Part shown: piece after piece, positions 10,057-21,040 of the stretch
How positions within the stretch are numbered: the stretch's first letter is position 1
Layout of the letters: each line of letters opens with the position of its first letter
DNA from: Xanthostigma xanthostigma
Lineage: Eukaryota; Arthropoda; Insecta; Raphidioptera; Raphidiidae
Assembly: GCA_963575645.1 (NCBI GenBank)
Contig: OY754464.1
Span: forward strand, 76,296,948 to 76,360,947
DNA: 64,000 nucleotides
Direction of reading: 5' to 3'
Made by a program: the position numbers and the translations under genes
Notes under the pieces: model-generated
The model's input: the letters and a program-made list of their open reading frames with translations, nothing else
Told to the model about the DNA's origin: nothing
Database searches by the model: none

Positions 10057-11360
10057 TTTTTTTGAACTTATTTTTATTTGTTTATAATTTGCTCTCTTCT
10101 GGGACCAAAAGTCAAAAATAAATGTAGCCTGTGTTACCCGGGCTATAATAACAAATCGATTGACACCTTGTTTATCAAAATCAGATGAATAGTTTAGGCG
10201 TTATGGTAGAACATCAGTAAATACAAACATACATAGACTGCTAAACTCATAACCCTTCCTTTTGGCTTCGCCACAGTCGGGTAAAAAAATAGCTAAAGTT
10301 GTTGTTTTCCGATGTTCAGTGCGAAATAGAAACGAACAAAATTGTTGAGTATATGGGATCCGCGATATGGACTACTCTATCTGGCGGCAAAACTTACTAA
10401 CTAACATGTGAGAAACATGTATATGAATCGTAGTCAATGAATACTGTTAATCGTGATTTTTTTATAATAATAAAAAAAACTTTGATAAATTAATAAATGA
10501 CTTATTATGGAACCTGCGAAGTTTTCACCTCGTGCAAACATAAATAAAAAGTTGGTAAAAGGTTGTAATAGTACCATGTCATTTCAATGTAGATAGTTAG
10601 TTATTTTACCAAGAAAGTAGGTATTGAAAAGTTAATTTATTAATTGAATAGTTATTATTATTAAATAACATTAAGAATTTTGATAGAAAAAAAATAAAGT
10701 TGAAAATACATTTTGACAGATGACTATTTTTAGGCTGGGAACTTACCTGTTGCAATAAAGTAATGTTTCAATAATATGTTTGCAACGTTCATCAACACTG
10801 CATTGATATAATTTACCACTTTTATTTTTTGTGGATTACTCTTTAAACAGGAAGTTTGTAAACAGAAAGCATTAAAATTCACCTTACTTGAAGGAAATTT
10901 CTTTTTCGGTGATTTTCATCAGCCCAATTAAATATTGTGCTGATACTTATCATTTTATTGCATTTTATTACTTAAAAAAATTCACAATTGCACTGTTTAC
11001 TATATAGTAACCATAATAACTATAGGAAATGATACCCCATCGTGGCCATGTTTTTAAAGCTCCACCCATTTGAAGGACCCCAATAATATAATCTCGAGTT
11101 TAAAATAGCCAGTATTTAGTTTGAAATGAGTCGACAAGCATTATACAAAGTTTTGCTGCCAAATTCACGAACGGAATTTATTGAAGACATGCTGAAAAAT
11201 GTTTTATTTGGCTCAGTTTGACACGTAACTTAACCGACCACCTATTTCTTGTAACAGCGTTGCGACGTTGATAAACTGCGACGGGTTTACGTATATCTGG
11301 TTGCTGCCGATGAGCTTCAGTCGACCCTCTTCGCCGCAGTTTCGTCTTCATTGAAGTAAG
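10057..11360. other. Unassigned sequence before the satellite
   Basis: I see a generic dispersed-repeat motif near 10130-10290 (ACATACATAGACTGCTAAAC, CTTCGCCACAGTCGGG) and a block at 11040-11085 (TTTTTAAAGCTCCACCCATT) that recurs at 32693-32725. No gene was found. Confidence 0.45.
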
Positions 11361-12916
11361 AACACGCGGAAGGAAACTTTTTATAGAGATGGACGACTTA
11401 GGACTCTGTTAGACTAGGCTGCCAGTCGGTGCAATCAGCTGCGCCACCGATGACTCAGTCTACGGCACATGCGGGGCAACCGATAGCACAAACACGCGGA
11501 AGGAAACTATTTATAGAGATCGACGACTTGGGACTCTGTTAGACTAGGCTGCCAGTCGGCGCAACCAGCTGCGCCACCGATGACTCAGTCTACGGCACAT
11601 GCGGGGCAACCGATAGCGCAAACACGCGGAAGGAAACTATTTATAGAGATGGACGACTTAGGACTCTGTTAGACTAGGCTGCCAGTCGGCGCAACCAGCT
11701 GCGCCACCGATGACTCAGTCTACGGCACATGCGGGGCAACCGATGCGCAAACACGCGGAAGGAAACTATTTATAGAGATCGACGACTTGGGACTCTGTTA
11801 GACTAGGCTGCCAGTCGGCGCAACCAGCTGCGCCACCGATGACTCAGTCTACGGCACATGCGGGGCAACCGATAGCGCAAACACGCGGAAGGAAACTATT
11901 TATAGAGATGGACAACTTAGGACTCTGTTAGACTAGGCTGCCAGTCGGCGCAACCAGCTGCGCCACCGATGACTCAGTCTACGGCACATGCGGGGCAACC
12001 GATGCGCAAACACGCGGAAGGAAACTATTTATAGAGATCGACGACTTGGGACTCTGTTAGACTAGGCTGCCAGTCGGCGCAACCAGCTGCGCCACCGATG
12101 ACTCAGTCTACGGCACATGCGGGGCAACCGATAGCGCAAACACGCGGAAGGAAACTATTTATAGAGATGGACGACTTAGGACTCTGTTAGACTAGGCTGC
12201 CAGTCGGCGCAACCAGCTGCGCCACCGATGACTCAGTCTACGGCACATGCGGGGCAACCGATGCGCAAACACGCGGAAGGAAACTATTTATAGAGATCGA
12301 CGACTTGGGACTCTGTTAGACTAGGCTGCCAGTCGGCGCAACCAGCTGCGCCACCGATGACTCAGTCTACGGCACATGCGGGGCAACCGATAGCGCAAAC
12401 ACGCGGAAGGAAACTATTTATAGAGATGGACGACTTAGAACTCTGTTAGACTAGGCTGCCAGTCGGCGCAACCAGCTGCGTCACCGATGACTCAGTCTAC
12501 GGCACATGCGGGGCAACCGATGCGCAAACACGCGGAAGGAAACTATTTATAGAGATCGACGACTTGGGACTCTGTTAGACTAGGCTGCCAGTCGGCGCAA
12601 CCAGCTGCGCCACCGATGACTCAGTCTACGGCACATGCGGGGCAACCGATAGCGCAAACACGCGGAAGGAAACTATTTATAGAGATGTACGACTTAGGAC
12701 TCTGTTAGACTAGGCTGCCAGTCGGCGCAACCAGCTGCGCCACCGATGACTCAGTCGACGGCACATGCGGGGCAACCGATAGCGCAAACACGCGGAAGGA
12801 AACTATTTATAGAGATCGACGACTTAGGACTCTGTTAGACTAGGCTGCCAGTAGGCGCAACCAGCTGCGACACCGATGACTCAGTCGACGGCACATGCGG
12901 GGCAACCGATGGCACA
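11361..12916 (+). repeat. Satellite: 12 tandem units of about 130 bp with dimeric higher-order structure
   Basis: Units start at 11361, 11491, 11621, 11750, 11880, 12009, 12139, 12268, 12398, 12527, 12657 and 12787, each opening AACACGCGGAAGGAAAC. In units 3-10 two types alternate: type A (129 bp) reads GAGATGGAC...ACTTAGG and ends CGATGCGCA; type B (130 bp) reads GAGATCGACGACTTGGG and ends CGATAGCGCA. Units 1, 2, 11 and 12 break the pattern, as expected at array edges. Every unit keeps TATTTATA (TTTTTATA in unit 1), GATGACTCAGTC (an AP-1-like site) and CAGCTG. The array is much more GC-rich than its flanks. Confidence 0.95.
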
Positions 12917-12969
12917 GCCAATCACTAGTTGTTCGATCCTGCATAAGTGAAACTGTATTCACTTGATAA

Positions 12970-13311
12970 CAGAGCTGTAACAAACCGTATGCATTCGTTA
13001 CTGAGTAACGGGTACATCGTCTGACTCGAAGTAACGAATCGTTACTTAAAAATTCATTTCGTTACTCGCATCTGTCGTATCCATGTCAGTTCGACTCATT
13101 TGATGCGGTTATACGTTATACGAACGAAGTCATACCGTATCACGTATGCGACGCGCCTCAATGCGATGGCACATGCTTGATGCTGTTAGTACGCGATTGT
13201 ATGTCGTATGAAAAGTAACGAGTAACGTAACGATACGAAAGTAACGGGTACTGGTTCTCTAAATAACGAATACATACGGGTACACAATTTCTCGTTACTT
13301 TTACAGCTCTA
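12970..13311 (+). mobile_element. Non-autonomous hAT element, 342 bp, 8-bp TSD
   Basis: The ends are CAGAGCTGTAA on the left and TTACAGCTCTA on the right. The 8-bp direct repeat CTTGATAA flanks it at 12962-12969 and 13312-13319, the size made by hAT transposases. The interior holds many copies of the word GTAACG or its complement, which look like subterminal transposase-binding repeats. It has no open frame of note. Confidence 0.9.
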
Positions 13312-13527
13312 CTTGATAATAAGTGACTTTCACAACAATTTAGTGTATTTTCACTAATAAATTTACTCTCTAAAACTGTCACTATTTGAAATAGTAACTT
13401 CTGATTCACTTCCGGAATAGTGAATTCAAGTAAAATTCACTGTCAGAATAGTGATACCCTTGATTTTGTACGTGTCGCTTGTGTCGCCTCCATACAGTTA
13501 CTATAGATACTTATTAATCATGTAGAA

Positions 13528-14065
13528 CAGAGGTTCCCAAACTTTTTTGTCTCGTAGACCACTTGCCATGTTTTTCGGTTTTGGGTATAGACCCCCTGTT
13601 TATCTGATATTGATTTTTTGCAAATTCATTAATTTCAAATGTTTTTTTGACAACCGGTGTAGTGCTACTCACTGTGAACGATTTAAATTTATAACGGTAG
13701 TGAAATGTAGTGTGAAATGTTTAGTTTTACACATTTATTAATTAGATTCAAATTAAACGAATCAAATTAAAATTTACTTTCTGTTACATTAAATAACTAA
13801 GCAAAAAATAAATGCTTTTAGTGTGAGGAATGAACATGATGCTTTAATAATAAATTTTCAACATTTAGCATCAATTTAGTTAGATTTAATCTTAAATCTC
13901 TTCGGTTAACGATGTCCTGTTTGTTTCTTTTTTTGTTAGGAGATTCACTATCGTTGACCACCATTTTCATTTCATGGACCCCCAATTTTTTTTCCGCTGA
14001 CATGGACCCCTTGCAAGTTGTCGTCGACCCCTGGGGGTCGATATAGACCACTTTGGGAATCACTG
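13528..14065 (+). mobile_element. Non-autonomous hAT element, 538 bp, 8-bp TSD
   Basis: The ends are CAGAGGTTCCCAAACTTTTT and TTTGGGAATCACTG, a terminal inverted repeat with two mismatches. The perfect 8-bp duplication ATGTAGAA lies at 13520-13527 and 14066-14073. Both termini hold GACC(C)CC words (13590s and 13980-14035), typical of this hAT group. Small open frames inside do not resemble a transposase. Confidence 0.93.
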
Positions 14066-14073
14066 ATGTAGAA

Positions 14074-14880
14074 TGTAGATCGTCCTATGGGGACTGAGCT
14101 TCGTGATTTTCATGCCAATTGGTGGTAAAAATGTTCATTTTATGGGAGGATTTATTCAAAATATAATGATATATTATGAGCAGACTTTAGATAAAAAAAA
14201 TTGCATTTATATATCAATTAGTATCTAACAGTTTGCTTTTCAGTTATCGAAATTATAAGTAAATTACAAAGTAAAATACTAATATTATACAAAATATTAT
14301 AATATAAAAAAGAAATTATTTATACATAGCGTAATTTTTGCATTATACACTTTAGACACTCTTGTTTGTGGTACAACTTTGCGGTTATGACAACTTGCCC
14401 ATTTAAATAACCTTCGACAACATCATATACATGACCAGAATTATATAATTTTTCGCCTTTTGAGCTATTCTGCCCATGTACACGATTAATAATATTACAG
14501 GTTGAAAATAGTACTTCTTATTTTTTCCATTTTTTCAAATATTTTTCATTGTTTACTATTATAAAATCACCCCATTTACTGCATTAATTAGATACTAGAG
14601 AGCGCCAACTTCGCCAGTAGTGCTGGCTGTATTTATTATTATTATTATTCATAGATTCAGTTTAAAGCTTTGCGTGTATACTATTGTTTTTTACCAATTT
14701 TAAATTATTGAAATTAAGGTTATGTTTTCTGACGCGAATTCTCTGATTCTTTATTGTGTTTTCAATTTTTAGTCGACTTGTAAAAATATAAAAGTTAATT
14801 ATACTAGTGAAAGTAACGAATCAATAAAGATTCAAAAATCTGTAATCAAAAATTGTTGATGTCAGATGACATTTAACGGT
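14074..14880. other. Unassigned AT-rich sequence
   Basis: There is an ATT microsatellite-like tract at 14634-14648. I see no gene or element end. Confidence 0.45.
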
Positions 14881-15141
14881 CACTTATATAATTAGTGAAT
14901 TTTTATATTCACTTATATAATTAGTGAATTTTTATATTCACTTATATAATTAGTGAATTTTTATATTCACTTATACAATTAGTGAATTTTTATATTCACT
15001 TATATAATTAGTGAATTTTTATATTCACTTATATAATTAGTGAATTTTTATATTCACTTATACAATTAGTGAATTTTTATATTCATTTATATAATTAGTG
15101 AATTTTTATATTCACTTATATAATTAGTGAATTTTTATATT
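14881..15141. repeat. 29-bp tandem array, nine units
   Basis: The unit CACTTATATAATTAGTGAAT plus TTTTATATT repeats with a 29-bp period from 14881. Each unit contains ATTCACT and its complement AGTGAAT, so every unit can fold as a small hairpin. A few units carry single changes (TATACAATT; ATTCATTT). Similar ATTCACT/AGTGAAT words are clustered at 12945-13460, on the far side of two hAT insertions. Confidence 0.93.
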
Positions 15142-15698
15142 CACTAATTCATATTGTGAGTATTCACTAATTCTGCGTGGTACGATTCTAGCATTGACAA
15201 ATAGTGAATATGCACTTATAATTACTGAAAAATCACTTATTCATGTTTAGATAGTACGATAGTTCGATAGTTCTCGCCAGCCGAGCAGTCTGTGTTCTCC
15301 TCGAACTCTTTTCTGTGCACTGTTTTTTATTTACGCGAATTGTGTACTTCAGTATGTCTAGTCAGATAGAAATAAAAAAAATAATAAGTATACCACGTTT
15401 TTAAAGCGAACTAAAAAGTATAAAATAATTTCTTTACAAACAGATTTTTAACTTGTATAGTATTTGAAACGAAAAACGTGCACGACGCTCTAACCAACTG
15501 AGCCATAGGCAAGTGATTGCTATGTGCCTTACAATGGTAAACAAGTAAGAGTCAATTATATGTATCTGTCCACCCGGACAGACAAGAAAGCGAGTTAAAT
15601 AAAACATGGTAAAATAGCGACGGTTCTTGTTTTGAAATTCAGCTTGTAACTACGCAACAACCAGCACAAGCGGCAAAACCAGCCTTGTGTGTAGCGAC
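15142..15698. other. Unassigned sequence with one tRNA-like A box
   Basis: On the minus strand at about 15484-15520, TATGGCTCAGTTGGTTAGAG matches the D-arm/A-box region of a tRNA. No B box follows, so it is at most a SINE-head fragment. The final eight bases (15691-15698, GTAGCGAC) are the target duplication of the next hAT element. Confidence 0.4.
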
Positions 15699-16247
15699 TA
15701 GTGATGTGCCGGATATCCGTATCCGTATCCGCGGATATCCGAGGGAGAAGAAAGATCCATATCTGTATCCGTATCCGTTAGTTTTTGGCGGATCTTTTAC
15801 ATATCTTTTACCTTATTAATTTTCAATTCATAGTTGGAATTTTATATACTATATAGGCGATTAGGTAATAATGAAAACCTGTTAAATTCCATTCAGATTA
15901 TTTTTTATTTTTTTAAATCTTATTTGGCACCTTTATATTGCAAACATTTATCGTAGTGAGTACCATACTAATAGTACATAACTCAAAGGTACTAAATCAA
16001 CAATCTTTATAATGAGATATTGCACATCGATCTTTGGAAAGAGACAATCTGTTATGAGAGTTAACTCTTAAAGAGGTCAATAACTTTTACCCATAATAGA
16101 TAGTCTCTTTCCAAAGGTCGATGTGCAATATTTACCGCCGCGTACTCTAAGAAAGTTAAGATCCGTATCCGCGGATCTTGAAACCAAAAATCCGTATTCA
16201 GATTCGTATACGCGGATATACATTTTTAACGATCCGGCACATCACTA
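15699..16247 (+). mobile_element. Non-autonomous hAT element, 549 bp, 8-bp TSD
   Basis: A perfect 16-bp terminal inverted repeat, TAGTGATGTGCCGGAT, is present at both ends. The 8-bp target duplication GTAGCGAC lies at 15691-15698 and 16248-16255. Both subterminal regions are packed with (A)TCCGTATCCGCGGAT words, probable transposase-binding sites. A central inverted pair (ATCTTTGGAAAGAGAC ... GTCTCTTTCCAAAGGTC) forms a hairpin. A truncated copy in opposite orientation is at 59893-60170. Confidence 0.95.
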
Positions 16248-16255
16248 GTAGCGAC

Positions 16256-16414
16256 CTTTATAGGAACAGAAAAACACACACGCATTTCGATAAAATAGGC
16301 TTTGACAAAGTTTATGGAATAAACGCAAAGTGTATAATTTTAATTGGAAATAAACGGATTTCACTCCCAAATTAAATATAAATGCTCCAAAGGGAATATA
16401 ATATACTAATGTAA
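16256..16414. other. Unassigned sequence
   Basis: Nothing is recognised. The last four bases, GTAA, are the target duplication of the following LTR. Confidence 0.4.
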
Positions 16415-17013
16415 TGTGGTGTTACAACACCAATATCGTTTTTCAGGTCGCTACTTCATTTAATTAAAGTGTGGCTAACTGTAGCCGTCCTGAAAAGGAG
16501 ACCTGATAAGTGTCCACGTTAATGAATCATTGTTGAATCGTTTCGTTTACTTGGAATTTATAGAGCTTTGAACCCTTAAAAGGGAGCCATTTAAGGGTAG
16601 CTTCTTTAATAATCATGTGACGGACGCCACTAGCACTGTGCGCATGAAGCAGGTAGAAGAGTTTTTGTAAAAGCAGGTATATATAGGTTTTCGAACATTC
16701 GAGAAAAAAAAACCGTAGAATATCGACGTAGGTGGATTTTTTCCAGAATGTTCGATCACGCGGCAGCAGACATAGTGGAGATGGTGTGGGAACAGTTGAA
16801 CAGACAAAGCTGTGTACTGCTAACAATACAGTGTTCGAGGCATCAATCATTGAGTTCGTATATAAATTTTCTAAAGCGCTTACATAAATATTTCTTGTAT
16901 ATATTGTGACTTAGTATTATTTTTATTACTTAGTCTGTTTATTTGTTTATGCATTTAGTTTTTATTATTGTAAATAAATATTTACCACCACATCGAAGAA
17001 CAGTTTTGTTACT
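16415..17013 (-). mobile_element. Solo LTR (copy 3, diverged subfamily)
   Basis: On the minus strand it begins AGTAACAAAACTGTTCTTCG, in which the usual TG start has become AG, and ends GTAACACCACA. The direct repeat GTAA at 16411-16414 and 17014-17017 marks a 4-bp target duplication. The 5' ~60 bp match copies 1 and 2 (CTGTTCTTC..GTGGT, ATTTATTTACAATA); the rest is diverged. No internal region is attached. Confidence 0.82.
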
Positions 17014-17289
17014 GTAATATGAAGAAAAGGGTTAGCGCCCAGATAATTAACTAGTTTGCATTATCCCGTAATGCCAAAAATAAATGTGTACCTGTACCAC
17101 GATTCAACTAGGAATTTATTAAATTGCTTTCGAAATTCAGTTACAATTTAGTTGCATTTTGTATCTATGTAGAAACAAATTTTTGTAAATGTGTCTTGCA
17201 TAGTCCAACTTACTCTATAGGATAGTTTTTATTAAATATTTTGTACAAAATTACGGTGTTTTGTGAAAAAAAAAACTGTTTTAGTTACA

Positions 17290-17510
17290 TGTATAGAATT
17301 TACTCAAAGCTATTAGTTCAAAAGCAAAAAAAAAAAAACACTTTTAGTACCAAGTAGCGCTGATAGAATTCGCTCAAACTTCAAAGCTATTAGTTCAGAA
17401 ACAAATCTGGTAGAATTTGCTCAAAACTATTAGTTCAGACGGCCGCAAGCGAAATACATTTTGCAGAATTATATCTATCGCACCCGGGTGAAACCGGGAC
17501 GGACCGCTAG
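17290..17510 (+). mobile_element. Helitron 3' end, second subfamily
   Basis: The segment ends CACCCGGGTGAAACCGGGAC followed by GGACCGCTAG and then T. CCCGG and CCGGG make the hairpin that lies just upstream of the CTAG terminus, as expected for a Helitron 3' end inserted at A|T. The 40 bases before the hairpin (TTTGCAGAATTATATCTATC) differ from the four Helitrons with a tRNA-like module and match the end at 47020-47067. Three irregular repeats of GAATTTGCTCAAA..CTATTAGTTCA lie upstream. The 5' end is not identified. Confidence 0.7.
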
Positions 17511-17940
17511 TATATACTTAAAACATTTTCAAAATGAACACAGCAGTCTGTTTGATTTTCGCTTGTGTCTACATTCTGAATCCCACCCTTTTGTTGTTAT
17601 GTCAACTGACGACAAAACAGCATCAATATTATGCAACACTGAACTAAGCTTTGGTTTAGATTAGACTGCTGCCAGCTGTCGTTGAACATCGGGTTTTGAT
17701 AGATAACCGAGGGTCGTCGAGCTGTGCTTGAGTTAACAAGCAGATAGTTTGCCTTAAACCTGGCTTAATTCATAATTATTATACAAAACTTCAGCGTTCA
17801 ATCTGCGAATTAGGTGTCATTTACATTGAAGTTTAAATAGAAAACTAGTGGAAATTTGTTGCTTACATTGCATTACTAAGAGCTGTTACTGTGTACGTGT
17901 TTAGCACGTTGTTGCAATTTAATAACATTATCTATTATTT
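17511..17940. other. Unassigned sequence
   Basis: No element end or coding similarity is seen. Confidence 0.4.
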
Positions 17941-18372
17941 TGTCCAAATCTTTGATTAACGTCTGATTAGAACTCTAAATAAAATTATCGACCAATTTTT
18001 CAGACAATATATTAACAAAAAAAAAAAAATAATAATTAATACATTAACGTTTCAATCCGGATTTGGATCTTCTTCAGAACAGATCTAAAAAATATTTAAT
18101 ATTTAATTTCTAATTCGCTTTATATAAAATTCTTTCAAAATTATTAATTAGTATCAAAATATTAGTTTGTTATTATTTTTTCAATATTTTGATACTAATT
18201 AATAATTTTGAAAGAATTTTATATAAAGCGAATTAGAAATTAAATATTAATTATTTTTTATATTTTTTAGATCTGTTCTGAAGAAGGTCCAAATCCGGAT
18301 TGAAACGTTAATGTACTATTTTTTTTTTTGTTAGTATATTGTCTGAAAAATTAATCGATAATTTTATTTATT
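17941..18372. mobile_element. Foldback element with hammerhead-like core on each arm
   Basis: Two ~190-bp arms (17976-18170 and 18182-18372) are close to perfect complements, sharing for example TAGATCTGTTCTGAAGAAG, TATATAAAGCGAATTAGAAA and TTTGATACTAATTAATAA. The outer left flank adds CAAATCTTTGATTAACGTCT, which marks the end of the family in copies at 4.8 and 31.7 kb. Each arm carries CTGAAGA, then a 5-bp stem around AAATCC, then GAAA (18278-18315 plus; 18040-18077 minus). No coding capacity. Confidence 0.85.
18278..18315 (+). ncRNA. Hammerhead-ribozyme-like core (foldback family)
   Basis: The order CTGAAGA / A / GGTCC aaatcc GGATT / GAAA / CG ttaa TG / TA matches the hammerhead core: CUGANGA, stem II, GAAA, short stem III, then an NUH-type cleavage triplet. 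The facing copy on the minus strand (18040-18077) has GATCC in place of GGTCC and still pairs with GGATT. Stem I is weak. This is a pattern match only; activity is not shown. Confidence 0.35.
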
Positions 18373-18385
18373 ATTATTTTGTGAT

Positions 18386-18701
18386 GTAACTCCAAATTTA
18401 CGGTTTTTGGATTTTTCCCTTTCCTTGTGCTATAAGACATTGCTTCTTGCCAAATTTCATGGTTCTAGGTCAACGGGAAGTACCCTATAGGTTTTGATTC
18501 CCAAGAGTTGACAGACAGACGGACAACAAAGTGATCCTTTTGAGGTACGGAACCCTAAAACTCGCGCACCGAGGGTACCATGCCATACGAAAGTACCATT
18601 GTATATTTATGAAGAGTATTTTATTTTATTACTTTGAACAAATAGTCGATCTAGAAATAGTATTTTTTATCGACGAATTGTATCACGCAAAAAACTATAT
18701 T
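18386..18701. other. Unassigned sequence with a short dispersed motif
   Basis: GACAGACGGACAACAAAGTG ATCC... GTACGGAACCCTAAAA (18506-18560) is a generic dispersed-repeat end often met in insect genomes. Nothing else is recognised. Confidence 0.4.
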
Positions 18702-19598
18702 TCTCCAGGCAATTTGATAAAGGTCGGGTTTTTACCAGCTTTCCATTGTTGTTGTTGTTGTCTGGAACATTCTATGGAACACATTATCGTCCCAACAGGG
18801 AGCACGCAACAATATCGTGCATCTATTATAAACCCTGTGTCTTGTACACAACTATAAACGTAGGTATTAAACTCTTGAATCAATGAACTTGCATGTTTGT
18901 CTGATTCTGAAACCGATAGATTCTGCAACTAACGAACTGACTGACTTGCCAACGATTCCCCTCGCATTTTATAGCTTCGTCCCCCGTCTGTCGAATGTTC
19001 TAGAAGCATCTCAACCTTTTTACATGCATTGCCTTCTCCAGGCAATTCTATGAAGGTCGGGTTTTTACCTGCTTTCCATTGTTGTTGTTGTTGTTGTCTG
19101 GAACACTCTATGGAACACATTATCGTCCCAACAGGGAGCACGCAACAATATCGTGCATCTATTATAAACCCTGTGTCTTGTACACAACTATAAACTTAGG
19201 TATTAAACTCTTGAATCAATGAACTTGCATGTTTGTCTGATTCTGAAACCGATAGATTCTGCAACTAACGAACTGACTGACTTGCCAACGATTCCCCTCG
19301 CATTTTATAGCTTCGTCCCCCGTCTGTCGAATGTTCTAGAAGCATCTCAACCTTTTTACATGCATTGCCTTCTCCAGGCAATTCTATGAAGGTCGGGTTT
19401 TTACCTGCTTTCCATTGTTGTTGTTGTTGTTGTCTGGAACATTCTATGGAACACATTATCGTCCCAACAGGGAGCACGCAACAATATCGTGCATCTATTA
19501 TAAACCCTGTGTCTTGTACACAACTATAAACTTAGGTATTAAACTCTTGGATCAATGAACTTGCATGTTTGTCTGATTCTGAAACCGATAGATTCTGC
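18702..19598 (+). repeat. LTR-derived tandem repeat, 336-bp period, about 2.7 units
   Basis: ACGCAACAATATCGTGC recurs at 18804, 19140 and 19476, giving an exact 336-bp period. Each unit combines a 3' portion of the solo-LTR family (AACTGACTGACTTGCC ... GGGAGCACGCAACA) with ~115 bp (ATATCGTGCATC ... GATAGATTCTGC) not seen in the solo LTRs. Copies are nearly identical; the GTT tract varies from unit to unit. Open frames with QQQQQ runs on the minus strand are products of this GTT tract, not genes. Confidence 0.9.
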
Positions 19599-19984
19599 GG
19601 GCTGTGTACACAAGTCAAAGTCGGGTTTCTGACCGCATCCACCCCTAACAGTACTTATACCCGACATAACAGAGAATACACTGCTGCATAGAGTTTACCG
19701 TGTCAGTGACGAACACAACTTCGTTGGTCAACAAAACTCCCTCTCATTGTATTAAGCCAAAGAGTATAGGTAGGTACTCTAAGAGAGGCGGCACTGGAAA
19801 ATGTCAACTTTTCGATGCGAAACATCTAATGACCCGTTTGGTTGAGAGTAAAATCGTGCAATTGGCGCGACTCTATTCATGGGACGTGTTACGTTAGTGT
19901 GCCAAATTTTCACACACGAGTATTTTTTAATATATAGAAAACATGAAAACTTGCCACATTTCTACAAGCTTGTATTTATTTCGC
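19599..19984. other. Unassigned sequence
   Basis: No recognised element. A 65-codon open frame at 19700-19897 has no recognisable product. Confidence 0.4.
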
Positions 19985-20290
19985 CTGTCCCGGTGTCTAT
20001 CTGTCTGTAATCGAATCTTGCAAGTTACATTTGATTCACTTTCCGTTATCCGATTGAGCTGAAATTTTGCATACGTATGTAGCTCCGATGACAATACAAT
20101 ATTGTTATAACTAACTGATCGTTCCGGCTTTCGCCCGGCTGCAAATCAACTTTTAACTACTTCCAGTTGTCCGATGGCGTTGAAATTTTGCATACGTATG
20201 TAGCTCCGATGACAATACAATGTTATAATAACTAACTGATCGTTACGGCTTTCGCTCGGTTGCAAATCGCACTCTTAACTAAAGTCTTTG
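19985..20290. repeat. Dispersed repeat with two internal 121-bp units
   Basis: GAAATTTTGCATACGTATGT followed by AGCTCCGATGACAATACAAT occurs at 20061 and 20182. The same two-unit arrangement is at 47541-47780 (period about 122 bp). The shared front reads GTCTGTCTG(T/A)AATCRAATCTTGC. There is no coding content or clear termini. Confidence 0.75.
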
Positions 20291-20491
20291 AAATTCTATG
20301 CAAAACAAATCGATCAGTGCGTCGCCTCTTATAGAACTTAATATTACCCTTTGATTAAATGCTTTATCACTAGAAAGCGTAAAGTTGGTATAGTCAATGA
20401 CGGTCTCAGACCTGTTCTATTGATCGCTTTGGGGTTTTACATGTTAACATGCGAATGTTAAAAAAAACGAATGTGCTTTAGACCACACGAC

Positions 20492-21040
20492 TGAAGTAAA
20501 ACTTCTTCCTGCCATAATTTGTTATTATTCACCCGAAAATTGACAAAATATGAACTTTAAAATGATTTTACAATTTTATTCACTTTAAATGTACAATATT
20601 TATTGTATTGAACAAAATATTAATTTATAAAATTGTTCAAGAACAAAATGAACAGTCTAATGTAAGAAGAAAGAAATATAAACATAAAGATAATGAAAAC
20701 AAAAGTAATACATTGCAATTACTTAGCTCTCGTTGGATTTTAAGCGTAAATCTTTATGAAATATTATTTAAAGTAGGTTTATAAAACTTTTTTCTGTCAC
20801 CCGATAGCGCCACTGGCAAGTAAAGTATGTGTCATTCTCTTGTTAGTACTGTTTATATTTTCGGCCACCTGATAGCGCCACTATCCAGTGAAGTATTTGT
20901 CAACCTCTTTCTATCTTCACTAACTTATATCTCCCTCTCAACTTCCGTTCGCCTCGCCCGATCACACTTCCTTAAATCTCTCATCAGGCATTCACCAGCT
21001 TACTCCCCAAGTCAAGCGTGCGTAAAAAAGTTTTACTTCA
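20492..21040. mobile_element. TIR element with TGAAGTAAAACTT ends (copy 1)
   Basis: It starts TGAAGTAAAACTTCTTCCTG and ends AGTTTTACTTCA. A second copy in opposite orientation covers 34668-35280. Shared internal blocks include GCTCTCGTTGGATTTTAAGC, CGTTCGCCTCGCCCGATCAC and GCTTACTCCCCAAGTCAAGC. This copy has two versions of the ~41-bp TGATAGCGCCACT unit; the other copy has four in tandem. A third left end is at 59652-59709. No transposase frame is seen. Confidence 0.75.

Noticed and set aside
11361..12916. CRISPR array
   Set aside because: The repeats are contiguous ~130-bp units without unique spacers, in eukaryotic-type DNA. It is a satellite.
14881..15141. CRISPR-like short regular repeat
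   Set aside because: Units are 29 bp head-to-tail with no spacers.
18695..19477. Minus-strand frames with QQQQQ runs, identical in two copies
   Set aside because: The Gln run is the GTT microsatellite of the LTR read backwards, and the duplication is the 336-bp tandem.
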